DNA of 64,000 bases from contig NZ_FOBW01000009.1 in assembly GCF_900109925.1 (NCBI RefSeq), positions 1 to 64,000 of the forward strand, written 5' to 3'. The position numbers and the translations under genes were made by a program. Below, one piece after another: positions 52,044 through 61,948 of the stretch; the first letter of the stretch is position 1; each line of letters starts with the position of its first letter. The notes beneath the pieces are model-generated. The model searched no databases. It saw nothing but the letters and a program-made list of their open reading frames with translations, and was not told the DNA's origin. The stretch is from Mesobacillus persicus (GTDB lineage Bacteria; Bacillota; Bacilli; Bacillales; Cytobacillaceae).

Positions 52044-53423
52044 TTGGCAGAGTTCAGGATTGAAAAGGATACACTCGGTGAAATCGAGGTGCCGGCAGAA
52101 AAGTATTGGGGTGCCCAGACACAAAGGAGCAGGCAAAACTTTAAGATAGGTTCAGAAACCATGCCGCTAGAGTTGATTTATTCCTTCGCTCATATTAAGA
52201 AAGCTGCAGCTAAAGTAAACTGCTCGCTTGGAAACATGACAGAGACGAAAAAGGAAGCAATAGTAAGTGCGTGTACTGAAATTCTTAATGGTAAGTTTGA
52301 CGATCATTTTCCACTTGTTGTTTGGCAGACAGGAAGTGGGACTCAAACCAATATGAATGTTAATGAAGTTGTTGCAAGGAGAGGAAATGAGCTATTAGAA
52401 GAACTCGGATCTGAAGAACGAATTCATCCGAATGATGATGTGAATATGTCGCAAAGTTCAAATGACACCTTTCCAACTGCAATGCATATTGCTGCCGTAC
52501 TTTCAATCACAAATGACTTACTTCCCGCCCTAAATCAGTTGAAAACAACGCTAAGCAGGAAGGAGAGTCAATTTGCAGAAATTATTAAAATTGGAAGAAC
52601 TCATCTTCAAGATGCAACGCCGCTAACCTTAGGGCAAGAAATTAGTGGTTGGCGTGCCATGCTCGAAAAGTGTCAAAAGATGATTGAGGCAGCTCTTGAC
52701 TATATATATGATTTGGCAATTGGAGGGACGGCTGTAGGAACAGGAATTAACGCGGATAAGACGTTCGGGGATTTAATGGCTATTGAAATTTCTAAGCAAA
52801 CGAATAGAACTTTTCGATCGTCTGAAAATAAATTTCAAGCCCTTACATCCCATGATGAACTTGTTTATATGCATGGAGCACTAAAAGCTTTAGCTGCTGA
52901 TTTAATGAAAATCGCGAATGATGTGAGATGGTTAGCAAGTGGTCCAAGGAGTGGAATTGGTGAATTATCCATTCCTGCAAATGAGCCGGGGAGTTCGATT
53001 ATGCCTGGGAAAGTGAACCCTACACAAAGTGAAGCTTTAACGATGATATCAACGCAAGTATTTGGAAATGATGCCTCGATAGGATTCGCCGCAAGTCAAG
53101 GCAATTTTGAGTTAAATGTATTTAAACCGGTGATTATTTATAATTTTCTCCAAAGCACTAGGCTTTTAAGTGATGGGATGAAGAGCTTTGATGAAAAATG
53201 TGCCGTAGGCATTGAAGCCAATATAGAAACCATCAAGGCAAATGTAGAAAATTCCTTAATGCTTGTTACCGCACTTAATCCCCATATTGGTTACGAAAAA
53301 GCAGCTGAGATTGCAAAGCTCGCCTTTAAGGAAAATTTAACTCTAAAAGAGGCTGCAATTAAAACTGGTTACTTAACCGAAAGTCAATATGATCAATGGG
53401 TTAAGCCGGAAAAGATGGTATAA
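52044..53423 (+). CDS. fumC: Class II fumarate hydratase
   Basis: 459 residues; interconverts fumarate and malate in the TCA cycle, oxygen-stable, iron-free. Blocks: [55 protein letters not shown] (catalytic His), and signature [16 protein letters not shown] start after GAGGGGG. Single gene. Confidence 0.96.
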   Translation: MAEFRIEKDTLGEIEVPAEKYWGAQTQRSRQNFKIGSETMPLELIYSFAHIKKAAAKVNCSLGNMTETKKEAIVSACTEILNGKFDDHFPLVVWQTGSGTQTNMNVNEVVARRGNELLEELGSEERIHPNDDVNMSQSSNDTFPTAMHIAAVLSITNDLLPALNQLKTTLSRKESQFAEIIKIGRTHLQDATPLTLGQEISGWRAMLEKCQKMIEAALDYIYDLAIGGTAVGTGINADKTFGDLMAIEISKQTNRTFRSSENKFQALTSHDELVYMHGALKALAADLMKIANDVRWLASGPRSGIGELSIPANEPGSSIMPGKVNPTQSEALTMISTQVFGNDASIGFAASQGNFELNVFKPVIIYNFLQSTRLLSDGMKSFDEKCAVGIEANIETIKANVENSLMLVTALNPHIGYEKAAEIAKLAFKENLTLKEAAIKTGYLTESQYDQWVKPEKMV

Positions 53424-53431
53424 CATATGAA

Positions 53432-53457
53432 AAGCCCCCTTCATTGGATGAAGGGGG
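53432..53457. terminator. Hairpin between fumC and the SASP gene
   Basis: AGCCCCCTTCAT/ATGAAGGGGGCT; T tract TTTTC on the minus strand, AT-rich on the plus. Confidence 0.8.
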
Positions 53458-53498
53458 CTAGCCATATTATAATTTAATTTTTACTTAATCTTGCTTGA

Positions 53499-53699
53499 TT
53501 AGCGCTGTGTACCGCTCATTTGTTGTTGAGCCATGCTTACAAGGCGCTTTGTAATTTCGCCACCAACAGATCCGTTAGCGCGAGAAGTAGTTTCTGCTCC
53601 AAGGTTTACACCAAATTCAGAAGCAATCTCATACTTCATTTGATCAAGAGCTTGTTCAACACCAGGAACCAATAATTGATTAGAATTGTTACTTGCCAT
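53499..53699 (-). CDS. Alpha/beta-type small acid-soluble spore protein
   Basis: 66 residues: [20 protein letters not shown] start, germination protease site in [11 protein letters not shown] (cut between Glu and Ile expected) and the DNA-binding [16 protein letters not shown] segment. It coats spore DNA and protects it from UV and hydrolysis. The ATG at 53699 follows AAAGGAGG; the longer upstream frame is spurious. Confidence 0.95.
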   Translation of the reverse strand: MASNNSNQLLVPGVEQALDQMKYEIASEFGVNLGAETTSRANGSVGGEITKRLVSMAQQQMSGTQR

Positions 53700-53819
53700 T
53701 AATGTTTCCTCCTTTGTGTTTTCACTAGTTGTATTTGGGTTAGTTTGGATTTGAACCAATGATGACTTGTTCGTCATAGCAACCTGCCTAACCCTCGATG
53801 AGAATTTTGGAGTAAACCG

Positions 53820-54030
53820 TTTGTTCTTGTAGCTTAACCAGCTTTTATTTTTTTATTCACTTTTTTTTATTTTTTTTTGTTTTCTTTTTTCGAAACTTGC
53901 TTTGTTCGATAATCGTTGTTGCGCCTTGTTGTGTGTGTTGTTTATTTTGTTTTGTTTATGTTGTTAATTGTATTATGAGTCGTTTAACACATCTTTATTC
54001 AACTTTTTTTAAAAGTTTTTTTTCGCATTT
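53820..54030. other. T-rich, strongly strand-biased spacer
   Basis: About 200 bp on the plus strand made largely of T and G with runs of T8-T10 and very few C or A. No open reading frame or known element. It lies 120-330 bp upstream of the SASP gene; the whole spacer 53700-54186 has no other recognised gene. Confidence 0.6.
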
Positions 54031-54186
54031 AAACTTGTTGAGGTTACCGGTTTAATCATATTAAATCACTAGAACGAATCAGCCAAACTAAAATCAGATT
54101 CAGCGGCCGCGAAGTCACTACCTTTACATAAGTCTATATTCAAAGTTGCAAACTAAAGATATGTACAAAGAGTAGGAGGAAGAAAT

Positions 54187-54429
54187 ATGGGGATGTGCCC
54201 ACTATGTAATGGCTTTGATCAGGTTCGTGCCCAATGCCAAAATTGTGGTAGCCAGTTGGAGAACAAGGGACGCGAAGCCGAGTATTATGATGATTATAGT
54301 CCATACATGCCGATTGATATGATGAAGCTTGAAGATGGTTACCCGACAGACTTCAAAAATGGAGAATGCCCACATCTCTTCGTCTGTCCTAATTGTGGGA
54401 TTGAACAAGTCATTCAGGTAGAAGAATAG
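54187..54429 (+). CDS. Small zinc-ribbon protein
   Basis: 80 residues with paired Cys motifs CPLC (4-7) and CQNC near residues 17-20, then an acidic Tyr/Asp-rich middle and a second set Cys-Pro-His...CPNC near the C terminus, enough to form one or two zinc sites. ATG after AGGAGGAAG. Looks like a conserved Bacillaceae protein but I cannot name it. Confidence 0.8.
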   Translation: MGMCPLCNGFDQVRAQCQNCGSQLENKGREAEYYDDYSPYMPIDMMKLEDGYPTDFKNGECPHLFVCPNCGIEQVIQVEE

Positions 54430-54431
54430 CA

Positions 54432-54464
54432 AAAAATCCCTCCAGCTTCTGGGGGGATTTTTTG
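54432..54464. terminator. Bidirectional terminator
   Basis: AAAATCCCTCCAG/CTGGGGGGATTTT with T6, between convergent genes. Confidence 0.9.
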
Positions 54465-54474
54465 TGCTTAAGAG

Positions 54475-55572
54475 TTAACGAATTCTTAATTCACTTTCTT
54501 TATCAAAGAAATGGACTTTGTTCATATCAAATGCAAGTTCAAGTGTTTCGCCAGCTTTTATATCTGTGCGTGAATCAACTCGGGCTACAAAGTCTTGACC
54601 TTCTAAGTTAGAATAAATCATTGTTTCTGCCCCATGTAATTCTGAAACCTCAACATTAGCCTTAATAGTTGCACCTTGAGCAGCATCAATGAATAATTGC
54701 TCATCATGAAGATCTTCTGGTCTGATACCAAGGATAATGTCTTTTCCTACATAACCTTGGTCACGTAGGACCTTCATTTTTCCTTCCGGAATAGAGACAG
54801 CAGTTTTACCAGTTACAAACTTACCATCTTCAATTTTTCCGTTAAAGAAGTTCATGGATGGAGACCCGATAAAGCCGCCTACAAAGACATTTTCTGGTTT
54901 TTCGTATACATCTTTTGGTGCACCAACCTGTTGGATGATACCATCCTTCATAACTACTAAACGCGTAGCCATCGTCATTGCCTCTGTTTGGTCATGGGTT
55001 ACATAAATAGTTGTCGTTTCTAGACGGCGGTGTAGCTTAGCGATTTCTGCACGCATTTGGACACGTAGCTTTGCATCTAGATTCGATAAAGGCTCGTCCA
55101 TCAAGAAAACTTTCGCATCACGAACAATCGCTCGTCCCAATGCAACACGCTGTCTTTGACCACCAGAAAGTGCCGCAGGCTTACGCTTTAAGTAAACTTC
55201 AAGTCCGAGAATTTTTGCCGCCTCGGTTACACGGCGATCGATTTCTTCTTTAGAGAACTTACGTAATTTTAAGCCAAATGCCATATTATCATAAACAGTC
55301 ATATGTGGGTAAAGGGCATAGTTTTGGAATACCATCGCAATATCACGATCTTTAGGAGGAACATCGTTTACAAGCTTTCCATCAATATAAAAGTCACCTT
55401 TTGAAATATCTTCAAGTCCAGCAATCATCCGTAGGGTCGTTGATTTTCCACATCCAGATGGTCCAACGAAAACGATGAACTCTTTGTCTTGGATGTGAAG
55501 ATTAAAATCGCTTACGGCAGTTACGTTATTATCATAAATTTTATATATATTATCTAATTTTAACTCGGCCAT
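54475..55572 (-). CDS. msmX: Multi-sugar ABC transporter ATPase (MsmX/UgpC type)
   Basis: 365 residues: ATPase domain with Walker A GPSGCGKST (38-46), Q-loop QNYALYP, signature LSGGQRQRVALGRA and Walker B VFLMDEP, then the C-terminal regulatory TOBE/MOP-like region (about 240-365). Encoded away from any permease, as B. subtilis MsmX, which energises several carbohydrate importers. A catabolite response element precedes it. ATG after GGAGGC. Confidence 0.93.
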   Translation of the reverse strand: MAELKLDNIYKIYDNNVTAVSDFNLHIQDKEFIVFVGPSGCGKSTTLRMIAGLEDISKGDFYIDGKLVNDVPPKDRDIAMVFQNYALYPHMTVYDNMAFGLKLRKFSKEEIDRRVTEAAKILGLEVYLKRKPAALSGGQRQRVALGRAIVRDAKVFLMDEPLSNLDAKLRVQMRAEIAKLHRRLETTTIYVTHDQTEAMTMATRLVVMKDGIIQQVGAPKDVYEKPENVFVGGFIGSPSMNFFNGKIEDGKFVTGKTAVSIPEGKMKVLRDQGYVGKDIILGIRPEDLHDEQLFIDAAQGATIKANVEVSELHGAETMIYSNLEGQDFVARVDSRTDIKAGETLELAFDMNKVHFFDKESELRIR

Positions 55573-55617
55573 TATGGAGCCTCCTCGTTGATGTGATTAC
55601 AACGTAATTCTACCAAC

Positions 55618-55631
55618 TGAAAGCGCTTTTA
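55618..55631 (-). promoter_or_regulatory. Catabolite response element (cre) of msmX
   Basis: TGAAAGCGCTTTTA fits the CcpA consensus TGNAANCGNTTNCA with one mismatch, 46 bp upstream of the msmX start. Confidence 0.7.
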
Positions 55632-55685
55632 TCATCGGCGGAGTGCACAAAATTGTCCAACTCCTTTTATGCAATGTGCAAAGTA

Positions 55686-56591
55686 TCAATCCGTTAACTC
55701 GGCAATCAGGCAGGCAAGATATACAGTTAAAGCATTGCTAAAGACCTTGACATTAATACTTGATTGTTCTGTAAACTTGTCAAGGCGATATTGCAGAGTA
55801 TTCCGGTGAATATAAAGTTTTTTCGCAGCGAGAGTAGCATTCGAACCGTTCTCAAGAAAGACCTTCATTGTTTCGAGTAACTCCTCATCACCACGGAGTA
55901 AATCAACGATATCTGTTTCAAGCAGGCCTTTTAAAGGGGAGGCAAGACTGATTGAAGTTAGTGCAGGGAAAACCTTTTCATAGGTAAAAATTCGCTCCTT
56001 TGTGAGAAGGGCCATACCTTCAGTAAACACCTTCCTTTCTAATAAGAAAGCCTCACGAATGTTCCCTTGATTCATTCGTGTTTTCCCAATATAGAAGTAT
56101 GTTTTGATAAAAAAGTCATTTTCCAGAGTGGTGCTAATGGAGGAAAAGTCATTTTCATCATAGCTAAGCTCAGCCGACTGATCCTGGATTATTAGTCCTT
56201 TTTGTTCATTTAACCAGATAAAGGATGCATCAGTGAAAAATTCCTTTAATGCTTTATCCCAGTCAGCTATGTCGGTATCGGTATTCTTTACGTGAAATTG
56301 AACTATCCGAACACCGCGATCAGATAGCGGTGGGATGCTTCCTTCATGAAAAAGGTAATCGTGCCACTTCTTTTCAATCCCAGATAAACGGTGAGATTCT
56401 TCAGTGTCGACAATTTCAAATAAGGTTCCAAGAAGGGTAAGTTGGTCTTCGGTTATTACTTCCTTAGGAATACCGAGCCAACTGGGGTCTTCAGAGTTAT
56501 CCTTGACCCAAACAAACTCATTGAAAGATGATTGGGGAGGGGTATTGATTAAAATGGAAGTTGGAAAGTGTGTTTGTAGTTTATTTAGCAT
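55686..56591 (-). CDS. PucR/CdaR-type helix-turn-helix regulator
   Basis: 301 residues. The C terminus holds the PucR HTH (LLETMKVFLENGSNATLAAKKLYIHRNTLQYRLDKF, about 238-273), typical of purine-catabolism and sugar-diacid regulators. The N-terminal part has no PucR-like ligand domain that I recognise. It lies directly upstream of msmX on the same strand (113 bp), hinting at a sugar-uptake role, though the cre site suggests msmX has its own promoter. Confidence 0.82.
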   Translation of the reverse strand: MLNKLQTHFPTSILINTPPQSSFNEFVWVKDNSEDPSWLGIPKEVITEDQLTLLGTLFEIVDTEESHRLSGIEKKWHDYLFHEGSIPPLSDRGVRIVQFHVKNTDTDIADWDKALKEFFTDASFIWLNEQKGLIIQDQSAELSYDENDFSSISTTLENDFFIKTYFYIGKTRMNQGNIREAFLLERKVFTEGMALLTKERIFTYEKVFPALTSISLASPLKGLLETDIVDLLRGDEELLETMKVFLENGSNATLAAKKLYIHRNTLQYRLDKFTEQSSINVKVFSNALTVYLACLIAELTD

Positions 56592-56673
56592 TGTTAAATA
56601 ACCTCTAATTTAGAATTATAGTGTGAATCTAGCTCTAAGTATGGCTGGGGAAGGATGGAGTATACGGTGAAAA

Positions 56674-56711
56674 CAACTCAGACACCAACTTTGTTATGGT
56701 GTCTGAGTTCT
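56674..56711 (-). terminator. Terminator of yheE
   Basis: AACTCAGACACC/GGTGTCTGAGTT, with GTTTTC on the minus strand. Confidence 0.8.
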
Positions 56712-56760
56712 GGTATGAAGCTGTGAAAAATGAAAAGAAAGCTTTGTTTATTCCGTCTAC

Positions 56761-56973
56761 CTATTTATCGTATACATGATACAACATCAGTTCATGAATT
56801 TGGCTCTCGAGCTTTTGCTGAACTTCCGGGTCAGGTTTGTTATCTTTCCATTCAATTTTTCCGCTCTGTTGATAAATGCCATTATACCTCTTCTTTAGGT
56901 AGTAAAAAGAGATATGCCAACCTGGAATCTCTGTGTTCTCGTATAAAGGTTTATATTGAAAATGTGTTAACAT
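56761..56973 (-). CDS. yheE: YheE family protein
   Basis: 70 residues, small and charged (HFQYKPLYENTEIPGWHISFYY). Size and position beside yheC/yheD match B. subtilis yheE. ATG after AGGGGGG. Function unknown, presumably spore-associated. Confidence 0.75.
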   Translation of the reverse strand: MLTHFQYKPLYENTEIPGWHISFYYLKKRYNGIYQQSGKIEWKDNKPDPEVQQKLESQIHELMLYHVYDK

Positions 56974-57029
56974 GTCCGTTCCCCCCTAATTCTATTGTAA
57001 CTTTTTTTTAGAGAGGACGGCAATCCTAT

Positions 57030-58202
57030 TTAAAATCCTGCTTTATGATAAAGAAGCTCGACAATACGACGGATTCGTTCATTCTCAATTTTCTTTTCAT
57101 CGAAAGCCATTGGCTTTGAGTTTACTTCATACAAGACGTAATCACCAGCAATCGTAATCCCAGCATCTATTGAAAATTCTCCAAAGTAACCGAGCTCTTT
57201 GGTCAATAGTTCACCAACCTGTTTGACAAGGGTAGAAAAAAACTTGTCATGTTGCTTTGTCTGAACCCGTTCATAAGGAATTAGAATTCCACCATTTGGT
57301 AGGTGAGTAGTCAAGCTCTGTTTTTGAGATTGACGAACCCCAATGCCTGTGATTTTATATCCTTCTTGACTATCATGTGCATGAACTCGAAAATCAAACC
57401 GTCTCCCATCAAGCTGGGCAGGAATAACCTCTACTTGGGCTATATAACGGCGTTTTTCTAATATACGGGATTTTTCTCTCCAAAAATCTACAAAGCTCGG
57501 GTAGACTTTCACTTGGTGATGGCTCTTAAATTCAATGCTCCCATCATCGTGATATTTGACGGAAAAGATCCCGTGGCCTCGTGAGGAAAGTGAGGGTTTT
57601 AAATAGATCCCTTTATGTTCTTTTAAGAACTCTTCCAATTCATCCTTAGTAGTCACCAAAATAGTCTTCGGCATAAGGGGGTTGAAGAATGGATGGTCCC
57701 TTACTAGTTCGTATAATGTTGCTTTATCAATAAACGAAGGATTAAAAAAGGGGATATTCCATTCTTCGAACAAACGGGTTGCCTGCAAGAATGCAGGAGA
57801 ATCTTCGGTTTTTCTTAAAGGGACCCTGTTGTAGACAACCTGGGGCAACGGAGTGACTGCTTGGTGCCAGGAGTCTTTTTCAGGGTTGAAAATAAACCCA
57901 GAAACATTTTTATGATTTAAATCTTCCGGAGTAAAAACAATGGAAAAACCTCCATTATTAATGGCCTCCCGCTGAATTGCCTTAAATAGGGGTATATTTC
58001 CAAGTACAGTCCCATCTTTTGATAAGGAGGCCATTATGCCAATTAATGGCCCAACATGATCATCCTTTATAGTCAAGTCAAAGGTGAGCAAATCTTTTCC
58101 TTCGAATGAAGGGATAGGGACCTTATTTGCACCGAAATAGATTCTTTTCGAAGTTCCCTTTTGATACCATAATTCGTGCCAATAATCGTAACTAAGCTTC
58201 AT
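57030..58202 (-). CDS. YheC/YheD family ATP-grasp protein, paralogue 4
   Basis: 390 residues. A short N-terminal region is followed by the family block GPLIGIMASLSKDG, then the ATP-grasp core: VVYNRVPLR, GIYLKPSLSSRGHGIF, YIAQVEVIPAQLDGRRFDFRVHAHD and GEFSIDAGITIAGDYVLYEVNSKP (metal-binding Asp and Glu-x-Asn). The family is described as endospore coat-associated; a peptide- or amino-acid-ligase activity is inferred from the fold. Its ATG overlaps the preceding stop (ATGA), implying coupled translation. Confidence 0.88.
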   Translation of the reverse strand: MKLSYDYWHELWYQKGTSKRIYFGANKVPIPSFEGKDLLTFDLTIKDDHVGPLIGIMASLSKDGTVLGNIPLFKAIQREAINNGGFSIVFTPEDLNHKNVSGFIFNPEKDSWHQAVTPLPQVVYNRVPLRKTEDSPAFLQATRLFEEWNIPFFNPSFIDKATLYELVRDHPFFNPLMPKTILVTTKDELEEFLKEHKGIYLKPSLSSRGHGIFSVKYHDDGSIEFKSHHQVKVYPSFVDFWREKSRILEKRRYIAQVEVIPAQLDGRRFDFRVHAHDSQEGYKITGIGVRQSQKQSLTTHLPNGGILIPYERVQTKQHDKFFSTLVKQVGELLTKELGYFGEFSIDAGITIAGDYVLYEVNSKPMAFDEKKIENERIRRIVELLYHKAGF

Positions 58203-59560
58203 TTAAATAGTTCCTCTGGCTTTGTGATGGCCTTTTCGGCTAGGAAAATTCCAAATTCAATTGAAAGCTTCCTGCTTAAAAGTTCAAAATCTTTTAGTTG
58301 AGGATGTTTGAATATCGAACGTCCGGGTTTTGAGTTAGCCTCAAACAACCAAACCTTCCCATTTCTATCAATTCCAAGGTCAAAACCAATTTCCCCGATA
58401 ATCCCTTCAATTTGCGTTTCAAGAACTTTGCTTAAATATAGGGCGGCACTGGTTAATTTATCTTTATACATTTGCTGTTCCTCAGTTGTGGGGAAAATTT
58501 CTTCCACAGTCATTACTTCGCCACCGTTATTTATATGAGTTGTGGCACTACCCTGACCACCCACTTTTGCGGCAATCGCGGCTAATTGCCATTCGCCCTG
58601 ATCATCTTTATTTGTATGGACTCGAAAATCAATAATACGCCCGTCAACCCTCAGCAAATTAATACCTTGTTGGACAATCATCCTCGAAAGGTTTCGCTTA
58701 AAAAACACCTTCTTAAATAAGGTTTCTAGGCTATTAAATTTTGTTAGTTTTTTATGCCCTTCTACATCCCGATATCGACAATAATATTTCCCGTCAAGAC
58801 GGTCAAATAGGATCTGATGTATACCTAATCCGAGACTGCCATTTTCTGGTTTAAGGTATATATGTCCATAGTCTGATAACATTCTTTCAATTATAGAGAA
58901 AGAGGTGAATGAATGAGTTTCAGGTAAATAATCATTTGCCTGATCATCCTGCTGTAACCTCTCGAAAATATCCATTTTGCTAAAAAAACCTGGGTTATAC
59001 CAAGGAATCAGATAATCCGACTGAAGTCGCTCCTTTAAATGTTTGTTTGCTGCCCTTTTTTCTGTCCTACGATTAGGTAAGCGATCATACACTACATTTG
59101 GAAAGGGGACCTCAATGACTTTCCAGGAAGAATCTTCATAGAAATATCCTTTGATTAGACCTTGTTCCCAATTAATATGTTCTTCGCCAAAAAGGAAAGG
59201 GAGTGCACCGACCATTTTATTTACAGATAGTAGCTTGGAAAAAAAACTAGTTCTTTTACCAAGTGGCCTTAAGGGGTAAGAGGTAAATCCTGATGTCAAA
59301 ATTCCAATTAATGGCCCAACAAACATTGTATCTTTATCTACAAATACATGGAGAGAGATTTCGAGCTCTGGTAAATGTAGTTCTTTGCGTAAAGAATGAC
59401 TGATTATAATTTTCCCCTTATTATGGGGGAGACATTGGACAACGACAATCTTATTGCCAAATGCAATTCTTGTAATCGGATATTCAATTAGTTCTTTTGG
59501 TAAATAAACCTTATAATCATGACTTTTTTTATTTATTTCGATTCGATAACGTTTTTTCAT
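58199..59560 (-). CDS. yheD: YheC/YheD family ATP-grasp protein, YheD-like
   Basis: 453 residues, the length of B. subtilis YheD. It has an extra N-terminal domain of about 100 residues before FVGPLIGILTSGF, then YDRLPNRR, IYLKPENGSLGLGIHQI, RVDGRIIDFRVHTNKDD and GEIGFDLGIDRNGKVWLFEANSKPGR. Overlaps the next upstream gene by 32 bp and the downstream one by 4 bp. Confidence 0.9.
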   Translation of the reverse strand: MKKRYRIEINKKSHDYKVYLPKELIEYPITRIAFGNKIVVVQCLPHNKGKIIISHSLRKELHLPELEISLHVFVDKDTMFVGPLIGILTSGFTSYPLRPLGKRTSFFSKLLSVNKMVGALPFLFGEEHINWEQGLIKGYFYEDSSWKVIEVPFPNVVYDRLPNRRTEKRAANKHLKERLQSDYLIPWYNPGFFSKMDIFERLQQDDQANDYLPETHSFTSFSIIERMLSDYGHIYLKPENGSLGLGIHQILFDRLDGKYYCRYRDVEGHKKLTKFNSLETLFKKVFFKRNLSRMIVQQGINLLRVDGRIIDFRVHTNKDDQGEWQLAAIAAKVGGQGSATTHINNGGEVMTVEEIFPTTEEQQMYKDKLTSAALYLSKVLETQIEGIIGEIGFDLGIDRNGKVWLFEANSKPGRSIFKHPQLKDFELLSRKLSIEFGIFLAEKAITKPEELFK

Positions 59561-60638
59561 TGCTCTGCCTCACTTTCTCGTGATTCAAGACTAGTTTCCT
59601 CCCGTATACAAGGGGTGCTTCATACAGGGAATCTTCAGCTGTGGGATTTGTTTCTAGGACTACTTTACGTCCAGGTTTAGAGTTCACATCGAGAATCCAT
59701 ATCCCAAGGTCCTTTGAAATCCCAATGTCAATACCTAGTTCGAATAAGGGAGGGTATTCTTGTTCAATGATTTTCGGAAGCTGTGTTAGAACTTCACTTA
59801 GCTCATTGTTGAGAAATTCACTTGTTGAACGGTCAAATGTGTCAATCCAATCTCGAAATGGTTTTGTGATAGCTCCTGCACTAAGATTGGATAAAATTCC
59901 CTTTCTTTTTCCTGTCCGAATCCCTCTCCCTCTTTCAACCCAATAACCATCCTCATCTTTTTGCATCAAGACTCTAAGGTCAAATGGGCACTCTTGGCGA
60001 TCAACTAGCTGAAGAAAAGGCTGGATGAGATAATCCTTTTGGTTTAGTAACCTTTCTAACCAAATGTGGGCGCTATGTGTATTTGGGAAGGTTGAATGGA
60101 TTACCTCTTGCGACTTATCAATACATATGGATATCTTCTCATTTTCAATTTCCATCTTTACAATCCCCATACCACCAGAGCCAAAAGCTGGTTTTAAGAT
60201 AATCTTCCTTTCTTCATTTAATAATGCAAGGATTTGTTTGGGGTCCGCAGCCTTTGTTGTTCTAACAATGTATGGTGATAGAGAAGAATTCGATAAAGTT
60301 TCATATATGCTCCATTTATTTGGGAGACCTGAACCTAGAAACAATAAATCTTCTCGTTTTTTTAGCCACTTCATAATGGCAAGGGAAGTTTTAGCTATAG
60401 GTTGCTCTCCATAGAAACAACGATCATAGAGAATCTCGGGCATTGGAAACTCTGCTTTATGCCATTTTTTCTCTGTAGCGAGATACTTCTCTCCGGAGAC
60501 GTGGTGAGTAATAGGATTTATATTTGTTGGTGCAAACCGGAAACACTCGATCTTATACTTTTGTGCACGCTCTGCAATCTTTGTAAAATAGTTGTGTTCT
60601 AACTCAGGGTTTAAGGTGATAAAACCAAATCGATACAT
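59529..60638 (-). CDS. yheC: YheC/YheD family ATP-grasp protein, YheC-like
   Basis: 369 residues, near the length of B. subtilis YheC. ATP-grasp blocks ILYDRCF, IILKPAFGSGGMGIVKM, RQECPFDLRVLMQKDEDG and ELGIDIGISKDLGIWILDVNSKPGRK. The N terminus starts with FGFITLNPEL in place of the GPLIGI block. ATG shares its A with the preceding TAA; ribosome site GGAGGGAG. Confidence 0.88.
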   Translation of the reverse strand: MYRFGFITLNPELEHNYFTKIAERAQKYKIECFRFAPTNINPITHHVSGEKYLATEKKWHKAEFPMPEILYDRCFYGEQPIAKTSLAIMKWLKKREDLLFLGSGLPNKWSIYETLSNSSLSPYIVRTTKAADPKQILALLNEERKIILKPAFGSGGMGIVKMEIENEKISICIDKSQEVIHSTFPNTHSAHIWLERLLNQKDYLIQPFLQLVDRQECPFDLRVLMQKDEDGYWVERGRGIRTGKRKGILSNLSAGAITKPFRDWIDTFDRSTSEFLNNELSEVLTQLPKIIEQEYPPLFELGIDIGISKDLGIWILDVNSKPGRKVVLETNPTAEDSLYEAPLVYGRKLVLNHEKVRQSNEKTLSNRNK

Positions 60639-61753
60639 TAGAAATCTCCCTCCGAGCGTTCATCTAACGAGGTATTAAAATATGCAATGATAGCCTTTGC
60701 TGACGGGCGGATACCACGCGTTGGTTCTCCAAGGTTTTTTGAAGGTTTTGAGTTTACTTCAATGATCCACAAATTCCCTTCAGAATCAATTCCAATATCA
60801 ACGCCTAACTCCACCATTAAGCCGTTCATATTTTCGCTAATACAATCAGCTGCTTCGAGGGCAAGTTCCTTCATTAGAGATAGCTTAGAACGTGCCGTGT
60901 CCTTCCCGAAGATAAGGGATAGAATTTTCTGAGGGCGTAATTGCTCCCCGCCAAGAGCAAGATTTGATGCGAATTGATTTTCTGCCGATAATCTCGCTAC
61001 TACAGATGTTACGTCCCACTTATCTAATCCTGTTCGATGGCAAAGGACTCTAAAATCAAGTCTTTTGCCTTCCCATTGAAGAAGCGGAATACCTTGTTGA
61101 ATTAAATGGGCCTTACTGCCAAGTTTCCCTGTCAGTTTTGTTAGGATTTCTTTGCTGGATGGGAAAAGGAGTTGATTCATCCCTTCCTTATCAGAGAAGG
61201 AAAGTTTGAAACGATCCCCTTCATTTGTTAGCCAGTAAATGCCGCGTCCTTGACTTCCAGCTAGTGGTTTTATATACAAATCATCATAGACTTCAAGTAA
61301 TTTTAAGAAAGTGGTTTTTGTAAATAGTTCGGTCGCTGGTAAAAATGTGTGGAGATTTTTCCGCTGTATTAGCCAGCTATGGACTTCCCACTTAGATAGG
61401 AAGCGGTGGTTACAAACTTGTATGTTAGCCTCTTCGGCTTTTTCCATAAGAGCTTTAAAGTTTTTACTACTTTCGGCCCAACGGGAATGAATGCGATTAT
61501 AGATCATGTCGGGAAAGGGGAGTTTGGCTTTACGCCATCTTTCTCCATTAAAGTAAAAACCTGAAATGGTTTCTTCGGAAATGTCTTTTAGTGAGAAGAC
61601 ATAGAAGAATCCACCACTTTCCGTTACAAGCTGATTAAGTTCCTCGCAAAAGGAGTGGATTGTCCTGAAGGATGGTTCAACTCCTTCACCCTCCGATATT
61701 TCTGTTAAAACGGCAATAATTCTTTTGTTTGATATCATCATTGAGTGTTCCAT
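60638..61753 (-). CDS. YheC/YheD family ATP-grasp protein, first of four
   Basis: 371 residues. N-terminal IIAVLTEISEGEGVEPSF, then MIYNRIHSRW, LYIKPLAGSQGRGIYWL, WEGKRLDFRVLCHRTGLD and VELGVDIGIDSEGNLWIIEVNSKPSK. First gene of the four-gene overlapping set (promoter side, divergent from yheA); ATG after GAGGTG. Confidence 0.88.
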   Translation of the reverse strand: MEHSMMISNKRIIAVLTEISEGEGVEPSFRTIHSFCEELNQLVTESGGFFYVFSLKDISEETISGFYFNGERWRKAKLPFPDMIYNRIHSRWAESSKNFKALMEKAEEANIQVCNHRFLSKWEVHSWLIQRKNLHTFLPATELFTKTTFLKLLEVYDDLYIKPLAGSQGRGIYWLTNEGDRFKLSFSDKEGMNQLLFPSSKEILTKLTGKLGSKAHLIQQGIPLLQWEGKRLDFRVLCHRTGLDKWDVTSVVARLSAENQFASNLALGGEQLRPQKILSLIFGKDTARSKLSLMKELALEAADCISENMNGLMVELGVDIGIDSEGNLWIIEVNSKPSKNLGEPTRGIRPSAKAIIAYFNTSLDERSEGDF

Positions 61754-61948
61754 TCATTCACCTCATTTGTTCCTTTTATATGGATGGAACAATGGTATAG
61801 GCGATAGCTGATAAAGTATCGTATGAAACAACCGGTAACATTGTGCGAAGTGAAGCACTTTAAGAGGTCATCAGGTGAACTTCTCGCATTTGAAGTCATA
61901 GTTTGTTATAGTGTAGGGGATTCCGAAAAGGAAAAGGAGTGGATACAT

